This document shows positions 52,557-63,100 of a stretch of DNA of 64,000 bases, in pieces. The DNA is from Paludibacteraceae bacterium. GTDB taxonomy: Bacteria > Bacteroidota > Bacteroidia > Bacteroidales > Paludibacteraceae. Made by a program: the position numbers and the translations under genes. Every line of letters begins with the position of its first letter. Position 1 is the stretch's first letter. The DNA is taken from assembly GCA_017479885.1 (NCBI GenBank), contig JAFVBR010000026.1:1-64000 (forward strand), in the 5' to 3' direction. A model generated the notes under the pieces. The model searched no databases, was not told the origin of the DNA, and worked only from the letters and a program-made list of their open reading frames with translations.

Positions 52557-53645
52557 ATGTTGCTAAAGACGAAACATATATTATTGAGTGCCGGATTGTG
52601 GACAATGTTTGCCATAGGTGCCTATGCCCAGGCAGGCTCCAATGCCTTTGCTTTTATGTCTTTTCCCGCTTCCGCAAGACTCAACTCGCTCGGCGGGACC
52701 AACGTTTCGCTTGAGGACGGAGAGATGAGCATGGCTCTCTGCAACCCCTCGATGCTGTCGGACAAGACGCACATGAATCTGGAGTTGGGTTATTCGTACT
52801 ACATGAGCGGAATGAACTTTGCCTCGGCGATGTACAGCCACAACTACAAAGAGAACAGATTTGCTTTCGCTGTGCATTTTCTTGACTACGGCAAGATGCA
52901 GTATGCCGATGAATACGGGAACAGGACCGGCCTTACCTTCGGAGCAAGAGACATGCTGTTTGACCTTATCTACACCAGGCAGTTGGGCGAATATTTCAGA
53001 GTAGGCGCATCGCTGAAACCGATATACAGCATATACGAGAGTTACAGTTCGTTCGCTCTTGGAGCCGATGTGGGTGCACATTTCCAGACCAAGGACAAGT
53101 CGTTTCAGTTGGGACTCAGTCTGCAAAACATAGGCTGGCAGCTGAAGAAGTTCCACAGGGAGTCTGACGGCGGCAAGCGCCAGATGCTGCCTTTGAATCT
53201 GCAATTAGGACTCAACTACAAGTTCGCTCACGCGCCTATCCGAATAGGCATGACCATACACAATATACAGCGCTGGAATCTCGGATATGAAAGAAGCGGC
53301 AACAGCACATACGTATTAGGCAGCAAAAAGGGCATGACAAGCGAAGAATGGCAATTAGCGCAGGACAACGGAGCAGTGATGTGGTATGACATGCTTTTCA
53401 GGCACACCATTTTCTTCCTTGACATAGTGCCCAAAAGCGAGAAGTTCTATCTCACCCTCAGTTACAACCACAGACACAGAGCCGAACTGGCACTGAAAGA
53501 CCAGCGGTCGCTTGCCGGCTTTGCCATAGGCGCCGGAGTAAACGTAAAGAAAGCACGAATAGGTGCCGCCTTCACACAATACACCAAGGGGCAATACGTA
53601 TTCCAAGTTTCGCTGACACTCGACATCAACGAACTGATGAAGTAG
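52557..53645 (+). CDS. porQ: Type IX secretion system protein PorQ
   Basis: A 362-residue outer-membrane beta-barrel of the PorQ family, with an N-terminal signal peptide. The start of the mature part, GSNAFAFMSFPASARLNSLGG, and the many amphipathic strands ending QVSLTLDINELMK are typical. PorQ belongs to the attachment complex of the type IX secretion system that joins secreted proteins to the cell surface. It supports the reading of the short C-terminal tails of the exported proteins as sorting signals. Gene order porQ-cmk-ispH is common in Bacteroidales. Confidence 0.92.
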   Translation: MLLKTKHILLSAGLWTMFAIGAYAQAGSNAFAFMSFPASARLNSLGGTNVSLEDGEMSMALCNPSMLSDKTHMNLELGYSYYMSGMNFASAMYSHNYKENRFAFAVHFLDYGKMQYADEYGNRTGLTFGARDMLFDLIYTRQLGEYFRVGASLKPIYSIYESYSSFALGADVGAHFQTKDKSFQLGLSLQNIGWQLKKFHRESDGGKRQMLPLNLQLGLNYKFAHAPIRIGMTIHNIQRWNLGYERSGNSTYVLGSKKGMTSEEWQLAQDNGAVMWYDMLFRHTIFFLDIVPKSEKFYLTLSYNHRHRAELALKDQRSLAGFAIGAGVNVKKARIGAAFTQYTKGQYVFQVSLTLDINELMK

Positions 53646-53686
53646 TTTAGGATGGTTTGGAGTGGTTAAAAGTTGTTTAAAATAAT
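53644..53686. repeat. 10-bp degenerate repeat before cmk
   Basis: GTTTAGGATG, GTTTGGAGTG, GTTAAAAGTT and GTTTAAAATA follow each other; similar runs occur at 20371-20408. Confidence 0.6.
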
Positions 53687-54415
53687 ATGAAAAAGATTGT
53701 AGTAGCAGTTGACGGATACTCATCGTGCGGCAAAAGCACAATAGCCAAGCAACTGGCACAATATGCCGGATACACATACGTGGACACCGGTGCCATGTAC
53801 CGTGCCGTGGCACTATATATATATGAAGAATGGAACGGTCTCCGACCTACTGAAACAGACTTAGTCCGATTTGAAGATTTGAGTGATGAGGAGATGACTG
53901 CGTTTCTGAACGAGCATATTCACATCTCTTTCATCCAGACAGACAACGGCCAGCACGTGTGTCTGAACGGAGAAGACGTAGAGAGCCGGATACGCACACT
54001 TGAGACCGGCAATCTCGCCTCACAGGTAAGCACCATAGGCGCAGTGAGACGTTTTCTGGTGGCACAACAGCAGAAGATGGGCGAGGAGAAAGGTATAGTG
54101 ATGGACGGCAGAGACATCGGCACAGTGGTCTTTCCCGGGGCCGAACTTAAACTGTTTCTCACAGCCTCGGCTGAAGTACGCGCGCAGAGGCGTTATTTAG
54201 AATTGCGAGAGAAAGGCGGCAATCCGGTATTTGAAGACGTACTCCGGGACGTGGAGGACAGAGACTACAGAGACACTCACAGAGCGGAGAGTCCGCTCAA
54301 GCAGGCGGATGATGCCATAGTGATTGACAACACGAATATGACGCGAGAGGAGCAGATGCAGAAAGTAACGGAGTTGTTCGAGTCGATAGTTAAGGGTACT
54401 TCTAAAAACGTCTAA
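53687..54415 (+). CDS. cmk: (d)CMP kinase
   Basis: A 242-residue cytidylate kinase. The P-loop is DGYSSCGKSTIAKQLA, followed by YVDTGAMYRAVAL; the LID region has MDGRDIGTVVFPGAELKLFLTAS and later DYRDTHRAESPLKQADDAIVIDN. It makes CDP and dCDP. The last codons form one arm of a long hairpin at 54389-54435. Confidence 0.96.
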   Translation: MKKIVVAVDGYSSCGKSTIAKQLAQYAGYTYVDTGAMYRAVALYIYEEWNGLRPTETDLVRFEDLSDEEMTAFLNEHIHISFIQTDNGQHVCLNGEDVESRIRTLETGNLASQVSTIGAVRRFLVAQQQKMGEEKGIVMDGRDIGTVVFPGAELKLFLTASAEVRAQRRYLELREKGGNPVFEDVLRDVEDRDYRDTHRAESPLKQADDAIVIDNTNMTREEQMQKVTELFESIVKGTSKNV

Positions 54416-54435
54416 TTTTTAGAAATACCCTTAAC
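54389..54435 (+). terminator. Long hairpin across the cmk stop codon
   Basis: GTTAAGGGTA-C-TTCTAAAAA pairs with TTTTTAGAA-A-TACCCTTAAC: 19 paired bases with one C/A mismatch, loop CGTCTAA containing the stop codon. No U tract follows, so it may act as partial terminator or mRNA stabiliser between cmk and ispH. Confidence 0.7.
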
Positions 54436-54462
54436 AACTGACAATAAACATACGAAACTCAG

Positions 54463-55332
54463 ATGACGGTAGAGATTGACAATCAGTCGGGGTTCTGCTT
54501 CGGAGTGGTCACTGCCATCAGGAAAGCGGAGGAAGAGTTGCAGAAAGGCGGCACACTGTATTGCTTGGGCGACATAGTGCATAACGGGCAAGAGGTGGAG
54601 CGACTGTCGGGTTTAGGATTAGTAACCATCAACCACGAGCAATTCGGGCAACTGCCGAGAGGCGCCAGAGTGCTGATACGCGCCCACGGCGAACCTCCTC
54701 AGACCTACATCACTGCAGAACAAAGAGAAGTGGAGATAGTGGACGCCAGTTGCCCTGTGGTAAGAAACTTGCAGAAGAAGATAAGAGACACATACAGACA
54801 GCATAAAGACGCACAGATAGTTATTTTCGGCAAACCCGGACATGCCGAAGTCATAGGTCTGCAGGGTCAGACCGAGAACAAAGCGATTGTGGTAGAGGGA
54901 GCGGAAGACATAAAGAAGATAGACTTCTCAAGAGACATATATCTGTTTTCGCAAACAACCAAATCGGTCGAGGAGTTTGAGAGTCTGGTAGAGAGCATAC
55001 GGACACAGTTGCAGTCAGAAGGCAACAAAGTGAACTTCGAGTGGCATGACACTATCTGCGGACAAGTAAGGAACAGAGTAAGGCACATAAGAGAGTTCGC
55101 GGCGGGTCACGACAAGGTGATATTTGTAGGAGGCAGGAACTCTTCAAACGGCAAAGTGCTCTATCAGCATTGTATCTCAGTCAATCCGGACACTGTATTT
55201 ATAGAGAGCGCCGCCGAACTGACAAACGAATACATTGCTTCATGCAAAGGAATGAACATAGGTATATGCGGCGCCACCAGTACTCCGCTTTGGTTGATGG
55301 AGGAAGTGAGGGAGAAGATTGTTAATAGTTAA
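54463..55332 (+). CDS. ispH: 4-hydroxy-3-methylbut-2-enyl diphosphate reductase
   Basis: A 289-residue IspH, the last enzyme of the MEP isoprenoid pathway. The three cluster cysteines are in SGFCFGV, DASCPVV and HDTICGQ; GKPGHAEV and the end GICGATSTPLWLMEEV are typical. The stop codon and last residue (VNS) are encoded by the heptamer satellite that begins at 55322. Confidence 0.95.
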   Translation: MTVEIDNQSGFCFGVVTAIRKAEEELQKGGTLYCLGDIVHNGQEVERLSGLGLVTINHEQFGQLPRGARVLIRAHGEPPQTYITAEQREVEIVDASCPVVRNLQKKIRDTYRQHKDAQIVIFGKPGHAEVIGLQGQTENKAIVVEGAEDIKKIDFSRDIYLFSQTTKSVEEFESLVESIRTQLQSEGNKVNFEWHDTICGQVRNRVRHIREFAAGHDKVIFVGGRNSSNGKVLYQHCISVNPDTVFIESAAELTNEYIASCKGMNIGICGATSTPLWLMEEVREKIVNS

Positions 55333-55447
55333 TAGTTAATAGTTAATAGCGAATAGATAATAGCGAATAGCGAATAGATAATAGCGAATAGTTAATAGCG
55401 AATAGATAATAGCGAATAGATAATAGATAATAGCGAATAGATAATAT
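55322..55447. repeat. 7-bp satellite NNAATAG, 18 copies
   Basis: Units TTAATAG, CGAATAG and ATAATAG alternate without interruption for 126 bases (the last ends in T). It starts inside the ispH coding sequence and ends 18 bases before pfkA. Confidence 0.92.
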
Positions 55448-55465
55448 TCTGAAAATCACATATAC

Positions 55466-56449
55466 ATGGAATACGAAATAAAAACGATAGGTGTACTCAC
55501 CTCGGGTGGTGATTCGCCCGGTATGAATGCTGCAGTACGTGCCGTGACGCGTGCTGCCATAGCAAACGGAATAAAAGTGAAGGCTATCTTCCGCGGCTAC
55601 AAAGGTCTGATGGATGATGAGGTTCAGGAATTCACCACTCAGGACGTGAGCGGCATAATACAGCGCGGAGGCACGATACTGAAGTCCGCCCGCAGTGAGG
55701 AGTTCAAGACACAGGAAGGCAGAAAGCGTGCATGGCAGACGCTGAAAAAAGAGAAGATTGATGCGCTGATTGTGATAGGCGGCGACGGCACCTTCACCGG
55801 GGCACGACTTTTTGCACAAGAGTATAATATCCCCATCATAGGTATTCCGGGCACTATTGACAACGACCTCTGGGGCACCGACTCTACGATTGGTTACGAC
55901 ACCGCACTGAACACAATAATGGATTGCGTGGACAAACTGCGCGATACAGGCACCAGCCACGAGCGGCTTTTCCTTGTGGAGATAATGGGTCGTGATGCAG
56001 GTTTTCTGACTCTCAATGCCGCAATAGCCGCAGGTGCGGAAGCAGCCATCATTCCTGAGCGTGCAACAGTTGCAGAGCAATTGGAAGACGCGATAGGTCA
56101 GGGGCGCAGGAAACACAAGAACTCGTCGATAGTGCTTGTACAGGAGCATGCGATAGAAGGCGGTGCCCAGGCAGTTGCAAAGGTAATAGAGAAAGAGCAC
56201 CCCGAATACGGTACGCGCGTTACCATTCTCGGTCACCTTCAACGGGGAGGCAGTCCGACTGCCTTCGACAGAATACTTGCTTCGAGACTGGGAGTAGCCG
56301 CCATACAGGCATTGCTTGAAGAGCAGCGCTCGGTCATGGTAGGTTTGCAGAACGGGCAAGTGGTGTACGTGCCACTATCGAAAGCCATCAAACAGAAGAA
56401 AGACATAAAAGACGACAAATGGCAGGCACTGCAGGTACTGTCTATTTAG
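55466..56449 (+). CDS. pfkA: ATP-dependent 6-phosphofructokinase
   Basis: A 327-residue PFK of glycolysis. Motifs: [15 protein letters not shown], the nucleotide site [12 protein letters not shown] in which Gly (not Asp) after GGD points to ATP and not pyrophosphate, [13 protein letters not shown] with the catalytic Asp, and [18 protein letters not shown] completes the sugar-phosphate site. The satellite upstream separates it from ispH. Confidence 0.95.
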   Translation: MEYEIKTIGVLTSGGDSPGMNAAVRAVTRAAIANGIKVKAIFRGYKGLMDDEVQEFTTQDVSGIIQRGGTILKSARSEEFKTQEGRKRAWQTLKKEKIDALIVIGGDGTFTGARLFAQEYNIPIIGIPGTIDNDLWGTDSTIGYDTALNTIMDCVDKLRDTGTSHERLFLVEIMGRDAGFLTLNAAIAAGAEAAIIPERATVAEQLEDAIGQGRRKHKNSSIVLVQEHAIEGGAQAVAKVIEKEHPEYGTRVTILGHLQRGGSPTAFDRILASRLGVAAIQALLEEQRSVMVGLQNGQVVYVPLSKAIKQKKDIKDDKWQALQVLSI

Positions 56450-56614
56450 AGTTGAAAGTTGAGAGTGGAGAGTGGAGAGAAGTTGAAAGTTGAAAGTTTA
56501 AAGTGGAAAGAAGTTATTTAGTTGAAAGTTGAGAGTGGAGAGTGGAGAGAAGTTGAGAGTTGAAAGTTTAAAGTGGAAAGAAGTTATTTAGTTGAAAGTT
56601 GAAAGTTGAGAGAT
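56450..56614. repeat. 70-bp tandem duplication of GTTGAAAGTTGAGAG satellite
   Basis: The 70-base unit at 56450-56519 is repeated at 56520-56589 with one A-to-G change, and a third copy begins at 56590. Within it are 10-bp subrepeats as in 47706-47815. Confidence 0.9.
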
Positions 56615-56620
56615 AAAGAT

Positions 56621-58699
56621 ATGAGAAAATTGTATTTGACATTAGCGGCAACCATTGTATGTGCATCATTGTGTGCAGACAATATTGTCAGTGTAAGCAA
56701 AGCAATTTGCGACAAAGATGAGAATGTGGATGTGACTTACACCGGCATGCCGGCAAGTTCATACCTTTATTTCTATCAGGATGCCGCTCTACTGCCGCTC
56801 AGTTGGTACGTAAACAACAGCACAGAGGCTCCGCTTACAGGCAATTTTCCCACTTACGGTCTGTTAGAGCCGTATGCGAACAAGATTCGTATAGAGCAAG
56901 AAGGCGCAGTGCTTGATTCGGCAATGATAACAGTGCGCGAAGTGCCTTTTGTAAGAAAGGGAGAAGAAGACAAGGCGGGTCCTGTCATATGGCTGATGAC
57001 AGACATACACGTAATGGCACCAGCACTGATAATAAATGACGGCAAAGCATTGCAGGACGTTGTAGAGAGCGACAGAAAGATGCTCAGGCAGAGCGCAGAG
57101 ATATTTGAAGCACTTACTGACTCAATACTGCTCTACAAACCTGATATCCTACTGATTGCCGGCGACTTGACCAAAGACGGGGAGAAAGTGAGTCACGAGT
57201 TGGTAGCACAAGGTCTGAACAAGATGAAGGCTGAGGGCATAGAAGTGTTTGTCATTCCGGGCAACCACGATATAAAGAACCCTAACGCCAAGTATTTCGA
57301 CGGAGACCAAAGCAAGCCTGCAGAAGATGTTCTCGAACAAGAATTCAGAGAGATATACAAAGATTTCGGCTATGACAGTGAGAAATATCAGCAAGACACA
57401 AGTTCATTGTCATACATTGCCGAACCGACAGAGGGACTTACGATAATAGGCATTGATGCGACCCGCTGCCGCGAGAACCTCAGTACACAGCACGGCGACA
57501 GCAAGAACCAGCGTCAGGACTATGGCAAACTGCGCGATGAGACACTGCATTGGGTAACAGACAGGGCTGACGAGGCAAAGGCAAAGGGGAATATGGTGAT
57601 AGCGATGATGCACCACCAGTTGGTAGAGCACTTCGCAGACCAGTCGGTAGTGCTTGCCTCTGCCGCTATAGAGAACGGCGACAGCATTGCTGATATTTTT
57701 ATCGAGCACGGAATACACCTCGTACTGACCGGGCACATGCACATCTCCAACAATACCACTTATTACAACGAAGCCCTGACCGACTCGCTGGTAGAAATAA
57801 GTACAGGCGCAACAGTCAGTTACCCTGTGCCATACCGCTCGCTGACCATCTACCCAGAGACGGAAGAATTAGTTGTATCAACAAGGAATCTTCATGCACT
57901 GAAAGATATAACAGACATGGGAGTATTCTCAAGAGACGAGTTATCGGCAAGAGTGGACAAGCTGATGGCAAGCGTCGCCAACATGTTCAGCAAAGAGATT
58001 GACTCAGCACTGGCAGAGGCAAAGAGTCAGTCGAGCGACGACCAGATGATGCAGGTGATGATAGAGAAATTAGAGTCAGCGCTACCCAAGAGCAACAGCG
58101 ACAGGGCATTGCTGGCATACAAGTATTTCGGTGAACCGTTCACTCTGGCCATGCTCACCGCCTCTGAAGGCAACGAGGACAGGAAACTGACCGAACTGCT
58201 TGACCCGATGATAGAAACGGGAGTGGACTCGCTGATGGAATACATAATAGTGGCAGGCGACTTCGAACATACCACATTCACGATGATGGGATTCCCCATT
58301 ACTATTTCCACAGTAGAGATTGTACGCATGATGGGTGGAGTGGTGAAACTTATGATAGAAGGCAAAAGCGAGCAAATAGACTCATACGCCGCATCGCTAC
58401 CTGCCGGGTTCAAGAACATGCTGGAGAAGATGAAAACTGCACTTGAGAAAGTGGATAAGATTAAGAACAGCATGCTCAAAGATATAAGTTATCCCGACAC
58501 AGACAAAGAGAACAAGACAGACGATATGTTCCTCAATCTGAGACTGCCCGGCATAAAGAATGTGAAGACCCCCACATCGTTGCAGACTGCCCGCCCCACC
58601 CTATATCCGCAAGGCTGGTACGATGTGCTCGGCAGAGAGACAGCCGCGCCGACTGAAAGCGGCATATATATTCACAACGGCAAAGTGGTAATCAAATAA
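56621..58699 (+). CDS. Exported metallophosphoesterase
   Basis: A 692-residue protein from ATG 56621 with signal peptide (KLYLTLAATIVCASLCA). An N-terminal beta domain is followed by a calcineurin-like phosphoesterase: WLMTDIHVMA, LLIAGDLTKDGEK, FVIPGNHDIK, AMMHHQLVEH and LVLTGHMHIS supply the metal ligands. A long helical C-terminal part and a short tail (GIYIHNGKVVIK) typical of type IX-exported Bacteroidales proteins follow. It may release phosphate from nucleotides or phospholipid heads outside the cell. Confidence 0.9.
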   Translation: MRKLYLTLAATIVCASLCADNIVSVSKAICDKDENVDVTYTGMPASSYLYFYQDAALLPLSWYVNNSTEAPLTGNFPTYGLLEPYANKIRIEQEGAVLDSAMITVREVPFVRKGEEDKAGPVIWLMTDIHVMAPALIINDGKALQDVVESDRKMLRQSAEIFEALTDSILLYKPDILLIAGDLTKDGEKVSHELVAQGLNKMKAEGIEVFVIPGNHDIKNPNAKYFDGDQSKPAEDVLEQEFREIYKDFGYDSEKYQQDTSSLSYIAEPTEGLTIIGIDATRCRENLSTQHGDSKNQRQDYGKLRDETLHWVTDRADEAKAKGNMVIAMMHHQLVEHFADQSVVLASAAIENGDSIADIFIEHGIHLVLTGHMHISNNTTYYNEALTDSLVEISTGATVSYPVPYRSLTIYPETEELVVSTRNLHALKDITDMGVFSRDELSARVDKLMASVANMFSKEIDSALAEAKSQSSDDQMMQVMIEKLESALPKSNSDRALLAYKYFGEPFTLAMLTASEGNEDRKLTELLDPMIETGVDSLMEYIIVAGDFEHTTFTMMGFPITISTVEIVRMMGGVVKLMIEGKSEQIDSYAASLPAGFKNMLEKMKTALEKVDKIKNSMLKDISYPDTDKENKTDDMFLNLRLPGIKNVKTPTSLQTARPTLYPQGWYDVLGRETAAPTESGIYIHNGKVVIK

Positions 58700-58703
58700 T
58701 ATA

Positions 58704-58729
58704 TAGAGACTTAATATATCAAGTCTCTA
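58704..58729. terminator. TAGAGACTT hairpin between convergent genes
   Basis: TAGAGACTT and AAGTCTCTA form a 9-bp stem, AT-rich 8-base loop. It carries the GAGACT half-site of the palindrome family at 37052 and 63515. Confidence 0.65.
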
Positions 58730-58768
58730 CTGTGAGCCATTTTGTGATTCACTTTCTTAACTACGTGG

Positions 58769-60085
58769 TCAGAAGGGTAGCATCTCTTTCGTAACATTGA
58801 TAGGATAGACCAGAAGTTCTGTGGTCTGCTGTCCGTTCCATCCCCCTACAACAAGCGAGTGAAGACCTTCTCCCATCGCCTGCCAGCGTGCGGAGAAGGT
58901 TTGCACACCATGTTCCACATATTTGCTGCCGTATTGTGCGACAGCCTCTTTCCATGCAGCCTCGGCAGAGCCAGCCGCGCGGACTTCATCGGGAGAGAAG
59001 AAGCCCCAATAGTAAGTAGAGGCAAGGTCGGAAGGAGTGATGGTAACGATGTATGTCTCAGGATTGTATGATATATCGAAAGTGAGGTCGGGCGCGGAAG
59101 GAGTGAAGGGTGTACGGAAGAGTTGCTTTGTTACGGCACTCTCCACCGCCCCTGTCTGAGGATTGACAGAGAAGCAGACGAAATAGTAGTCAGTGTCCCC
59201 CATAAGTCCCTCATTAAAAACGAGATGTTTGTTCCCTTGATAGAGGTATGCCTCGGCAAAAGTCTGTCCGGGGAAATTGTAAGGCAGGTACTGAATGCAC
59301 TGCTGAATCCAAAGTCTTGCGAGAGTGGTGTCGGCATATCGGTCGGCATCCGCACGCAGGATATAGTCTGCAAAATACCACACTGAGTCTTGAGAAGGGA
59401 TGATGTCAACTGCGACAGATACGGAGGTTAGTTCAGAGAAAGAGATGTCGAAAGAGAGAGGTTCAGGCAGCGAAGAGAAAGTGATGCTGTCGGTAGCGGC
59501 AGTGAGCAGTGTGTCAGCAGGTATTCCGTTGCTCCAGAGCAACATAAGGCTGGATGAGCCATTGAATGAGAAAGCGGAAGCAGGCAGAGCGGAGGCAGTG
59601 TTCTGCTGCTGTGAGTCAGTGAGAGTGAACTCATAGAAGGCAAAAGGCGAAGATGCCTTTGTGCCGTCCCAAGCAGCGACTGCAAGTACGTAATGGTCAG
59701 GGGTGAAGGTGTTTGTGAGGTCGATGACGTTTTTTCCGCGCGAGAGCATATCCGTCTCAAGGAAGTTGTAGCGTATTGCGACATCTACATTAGCCTGCCA
59801 CGCCTCCACATAAGAGGAGTAGCCGTAAGAGCGATAGTCGGCATCAGAAGTGGCGACCCAGATGTAGTCGGCAAGAGTGTCGGACGGAGTAACGGAAATC
59901 TGAGTATCAGAGAGGCGGAGGAAGGCAAACCGCGGGTAGTCGGGTGCAATGAATGTGATGCTGTCGGTTTTGAGTGATGCTTCGGAATGCATGAGCACGC
60001 CTGACTGCCAGACATGCAACTGTGCAGAGAGGGGAAGAGAAAACCGGATGAGGAGGAGAAGGAGCGGGAAGAGAGATTTTCGCAT
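58769..60085 (-). CDS. Hypothetical exported protein, beta-rich
   Basis: A 438-residue protein with signal peptide (LFPLLLLLIRFSLPLSAQ). It shows repeated modules with aromatic strands (DYIWVATSDADYRSYGYSSYVEAW, YYWGFFSPDEVRAAG), the spacing suggesting about three fibronectin-like domains. I do not recognise the family. It lacks the glycine-rich tail of its neighbour and ends VYPINVTKEMLPF. Confidence 0.8.
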   Translation of the reverse strand: MRKSLFPLLLLLIRFSLPLSAQLHVWQSGVLMHSEASLKTDSITFIAPDYPRFAFLRLSDTQISVTPSDTLADYIWVATSDADYRSYGYSSYVEAWQANVDVAIRYNFLETDMLSRGKNVIDLTNTFTPDHYVLAVAAWDGTKASSPFAFYEFTLTDSQQQNTASALPASAFSFNGSSSLMLLWSNGIPADTLLTAATDSITFSSLPEPLSFDISFSELTSVSVAVDIIPSQDSVWYFADYILRADADRYADTTLARLWIQQCIQYLPYNFPGQTFAEAYLYQGNKHLVFNEGLMGDTDYYFVCFSVNPQTGAVESAVTKQLFRTPFTPSAPDLTFDISYNPETYIVTITPSDLASTYYWGFFSPDEVRAAGSAEAAWKEAVAQYGSKYVEHGVQTFSARWQAMGEGLHSLVVGGWNGQQTTELLVYPINVTKEMLPF

Positions 60086-60121
60086 AGAATAGTATGAAGT
60101 GAGAGGTGTGAAGGGAAGAAT

Positions 60122-60157
60122 GAGGGTGTGTCAAGACCATGGTTTTGACACACCCTC
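60122..60157 (-). terminator. Hairpin after the fibronectin-like gene
   Basis: GAGGGTGTGTCAA and its exact complement, 13-bp stem, 10-base loop itself nearly palindromic, 25 bases after the stop at 60182. Confidence 0.8.
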
Positions 60158-60181
60158 TTTTATCAGTTTGTCATAGTTGCA

Positions 60182-63100
60182 TTATTCATTAACCTTGGTA
60201 CCAAGGACATTGAACCTGCTGCCATCACGAATGATGAAGATCTGTCCGTTCTCAATAACTTTCACAGCCTTGACCATGTTCTTGATGTTGTCAAGAGCAG
60301 ACTCAGTACCTGTGGTTGTGAAGGTGAACTGCTTGGTTGAGTACTTGTAAGCCTCATCAAATGCCAATACAGTGAATGTGTACTGAGTACCTGCTTCGAG
60401 ACCAGTGATAGTGGTTTCGAAGAGACCCGATGCAGCATTGTAAGCGGGATAAGGAGTTACTTCCAGTTGGTCTGCATCCTGAATTGTGACATCGAGGTCG
60501 GCAACAGCGGTGTTGTCGTCAGTAACGGCGATAGTTACGACAGCGCCGTCGACAGTGGGAGTAGCAGTGATGTCACCAATGACGGGAGCCTCGTTGGCGG
60601 CTGCTTCAGTGGTTACTTCTACAGACTTAGCAGCCTTGTTGCCAGCTTTATCAACGGCTATCACATAGAGAGTGTAAGTAGTACTCGGCTTCAGACCAGT
60701 AGCAGTACCTGAGTAGTATGCCAATGTAGAGGATTTGGTTCCGACCTCAAAGTTCTCGGATATTTTCTGCTCACCAGCCTCATCGAGTGCGGCATAGAGT
60801 GTCAGTTCGCCTACAGGGGTAGCGTTGTCACGCGCAGCGACACGCAGAGTAGCGGTGGTAGCGGTCTTGGCCTGGACGGTGATGCTACCACTGAAGGTCG
60901 GAGCCTCTTCGTCCGCGGTCTTGAAGGTTACCTTGAGACGATCAGCAGCAGCGGTCTTGTTGCCAGCCTCGTCCTCGGCAGCAATATAGAACGTGTATTC
61001 AGTGTTGACGGTCAGGTCAGCAACGGTTGCAGAGAACTGGTTGCTTGCATAGGTGAAGTCAGCCACCTTGGTGCCATTTTCCTGTTGCAGTTCCACCTTG
61101 ATGCTTGCTGTTGCGGTCTCATTGTCGGTAGCACGCACTCTGATGGTAACGGATGTGAGATCAGCCCCAAGTGTATAAAGGGGATTGCCAGCTGTTAGTG
61201 TCGGAGCAGTGGTATCAGGCAACTCACCTGCCATGGAGACATAAGAACTATTATCGCCGGATTTTGCAAAAGTCAGGACTTCAGTGGTAAATGCACCTTT
61301 GTAGAGGTTGCCGTCATCACCCATCGCCTCGAATGAAGCATTATAAGTGGCCTGGTTGGTGGAAGCATCCAGACTGACGAACACCAAGGTTTGCGTTGCG
61401 GAAACGACCTTTATGGTAGCACCGTTATACTTAATATTGGAATATCCTGCATTAATTGTGCCGTCAGCAGTGGACCATGTGCCGGAGATGGCATTGTTCT
61501 TCTTTGTATATGTGTCGAATATTACATAGTTGTCGTCACCTTCCCAGTATGCGATTTCAAAATCGTATGCACCGGCAGAACTATAACCGGAATAATACTG
61601 TGCTTGAATCCAGTCGATATTCATGACAATAGGAATAAGTTCCAGAGTAGTGAACGAAACCGTCTTAGCAACACTTTTGTTGGTTGCAGCATCTTGTGCA
61701 GCTACAGTGACGGTATATGCAGTCTGCGGAGTCAGACCTGTAAGTGTTATCACGCCTTCAACAGCAGTAAGATTAACCGAAGTCTCGTCAGCAAAGGTAA
61801 CCACATATACCAACTCTGCGGCCGCTGTAACATCATCGGTAGCTTCTACGGATATGGCAGCCCATTTGTCGGACACTTCTTTCAACTCGGCTTTTGTAAG
61901 TGTAGGAGCTGTAGTGTCAGAAGTAGCTACTGTTGTGAATGTGAAAGCAAAAGGCTCGCTCGTCTTTCCCGAACGGTCGATAGCTGTGATAGTGAGGTTG
62001 TAAGTTGTACTCTTGGTCAGACCTGAGATAGTGAGTTTGCCGTCTGTGGTCTTGCCTGCATCAACCAGTGTGGTTGCACCATTTTTAACAGTGAAAGTCA
62101 TATCGTCCACATTGTCAGCATCGTCATTTGCCACTATTTCCACTATTGCACTCTCTGCGCCAATGTAACTCTCATTGACAGCAGTAATGGTCGGGGTCTC
62201 AAGGTCGGGCAGTTCCACGATGAAACGCTGACCTGCGAACCATGTACCGCCATTGTATGCGGACAAACCTGCTTTGATGGCATCAGCAGTGAAAGAGATG
62301 ATGTTTTTGACTTTCTTACCCCAAACATTAGCGCCGTCACCGAGATTTGCAATGATTACATCTGTTGAATAGCCTGCATCAAGGTAGCGTCCGCCCTGAC
62401 TAGTAAGCATCACATAGCCATACGAAGAACTGTAATATGCCAGTTCCGTCGGAAGGATATATACCAATTCGGGATCTTGCGCATAGATAACAATCGGGTC
62501 GCCTGCTGCTGAAAGAGCATTGTCAATTTTGTAAATGCCCTTGGTATCTTCGCTCTCATAGACATTAAGCGTGTCCACTTGCTCCGTAGCACTTTGGAAC
62601 ATGGCCAGATATGTAGCGGTAACTACAGCTTTGCCGATGAGTTGGAATTTCTCGGCAGTATAGGTAAGATTGATATTGTATGTATTCCCGTCACTACCGA
62701 CAAAAGAACCAACCACACTGAATGAGCCGTAGGTATCGGTGAAAGTGATAGTAACAGAGCCGGAAGACAATGTTATTTTATTATTATCAGCATCTTGAAT
62801 AAACGAATAACTTGCATCCAACGAAGCGACATCCCATGTGCCTGCCACTTGTGTCACAGTGCCGTCATTGGACAGAGTGATGTAGTAAGAGTCATTTTCG
62901 GCTGTAATCTGCCACCAACCTCCGTCTGAAACATAATCAATAAGCTTGACACCGGTTGAGATTGTCAGGTCAACGGTTGCCAATGTAGCTTTAGGTGCCT
63001 TGGCAGGAGCTACCACAGTGGAAGGAGCGGCAAAACGTGCCTGCTTTTGGAGTTTGACATTCTGCTTTGTCGGGTTAGCGAGTTGCTGCTTCTCAACTTT

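Noticed and set aside
55343..56359. 338-codon minus-strand frame opposite pfkA
   Set aside because: Antisense to pfkA and begins in the heptamer satellite (repeated LLSIRYYL).
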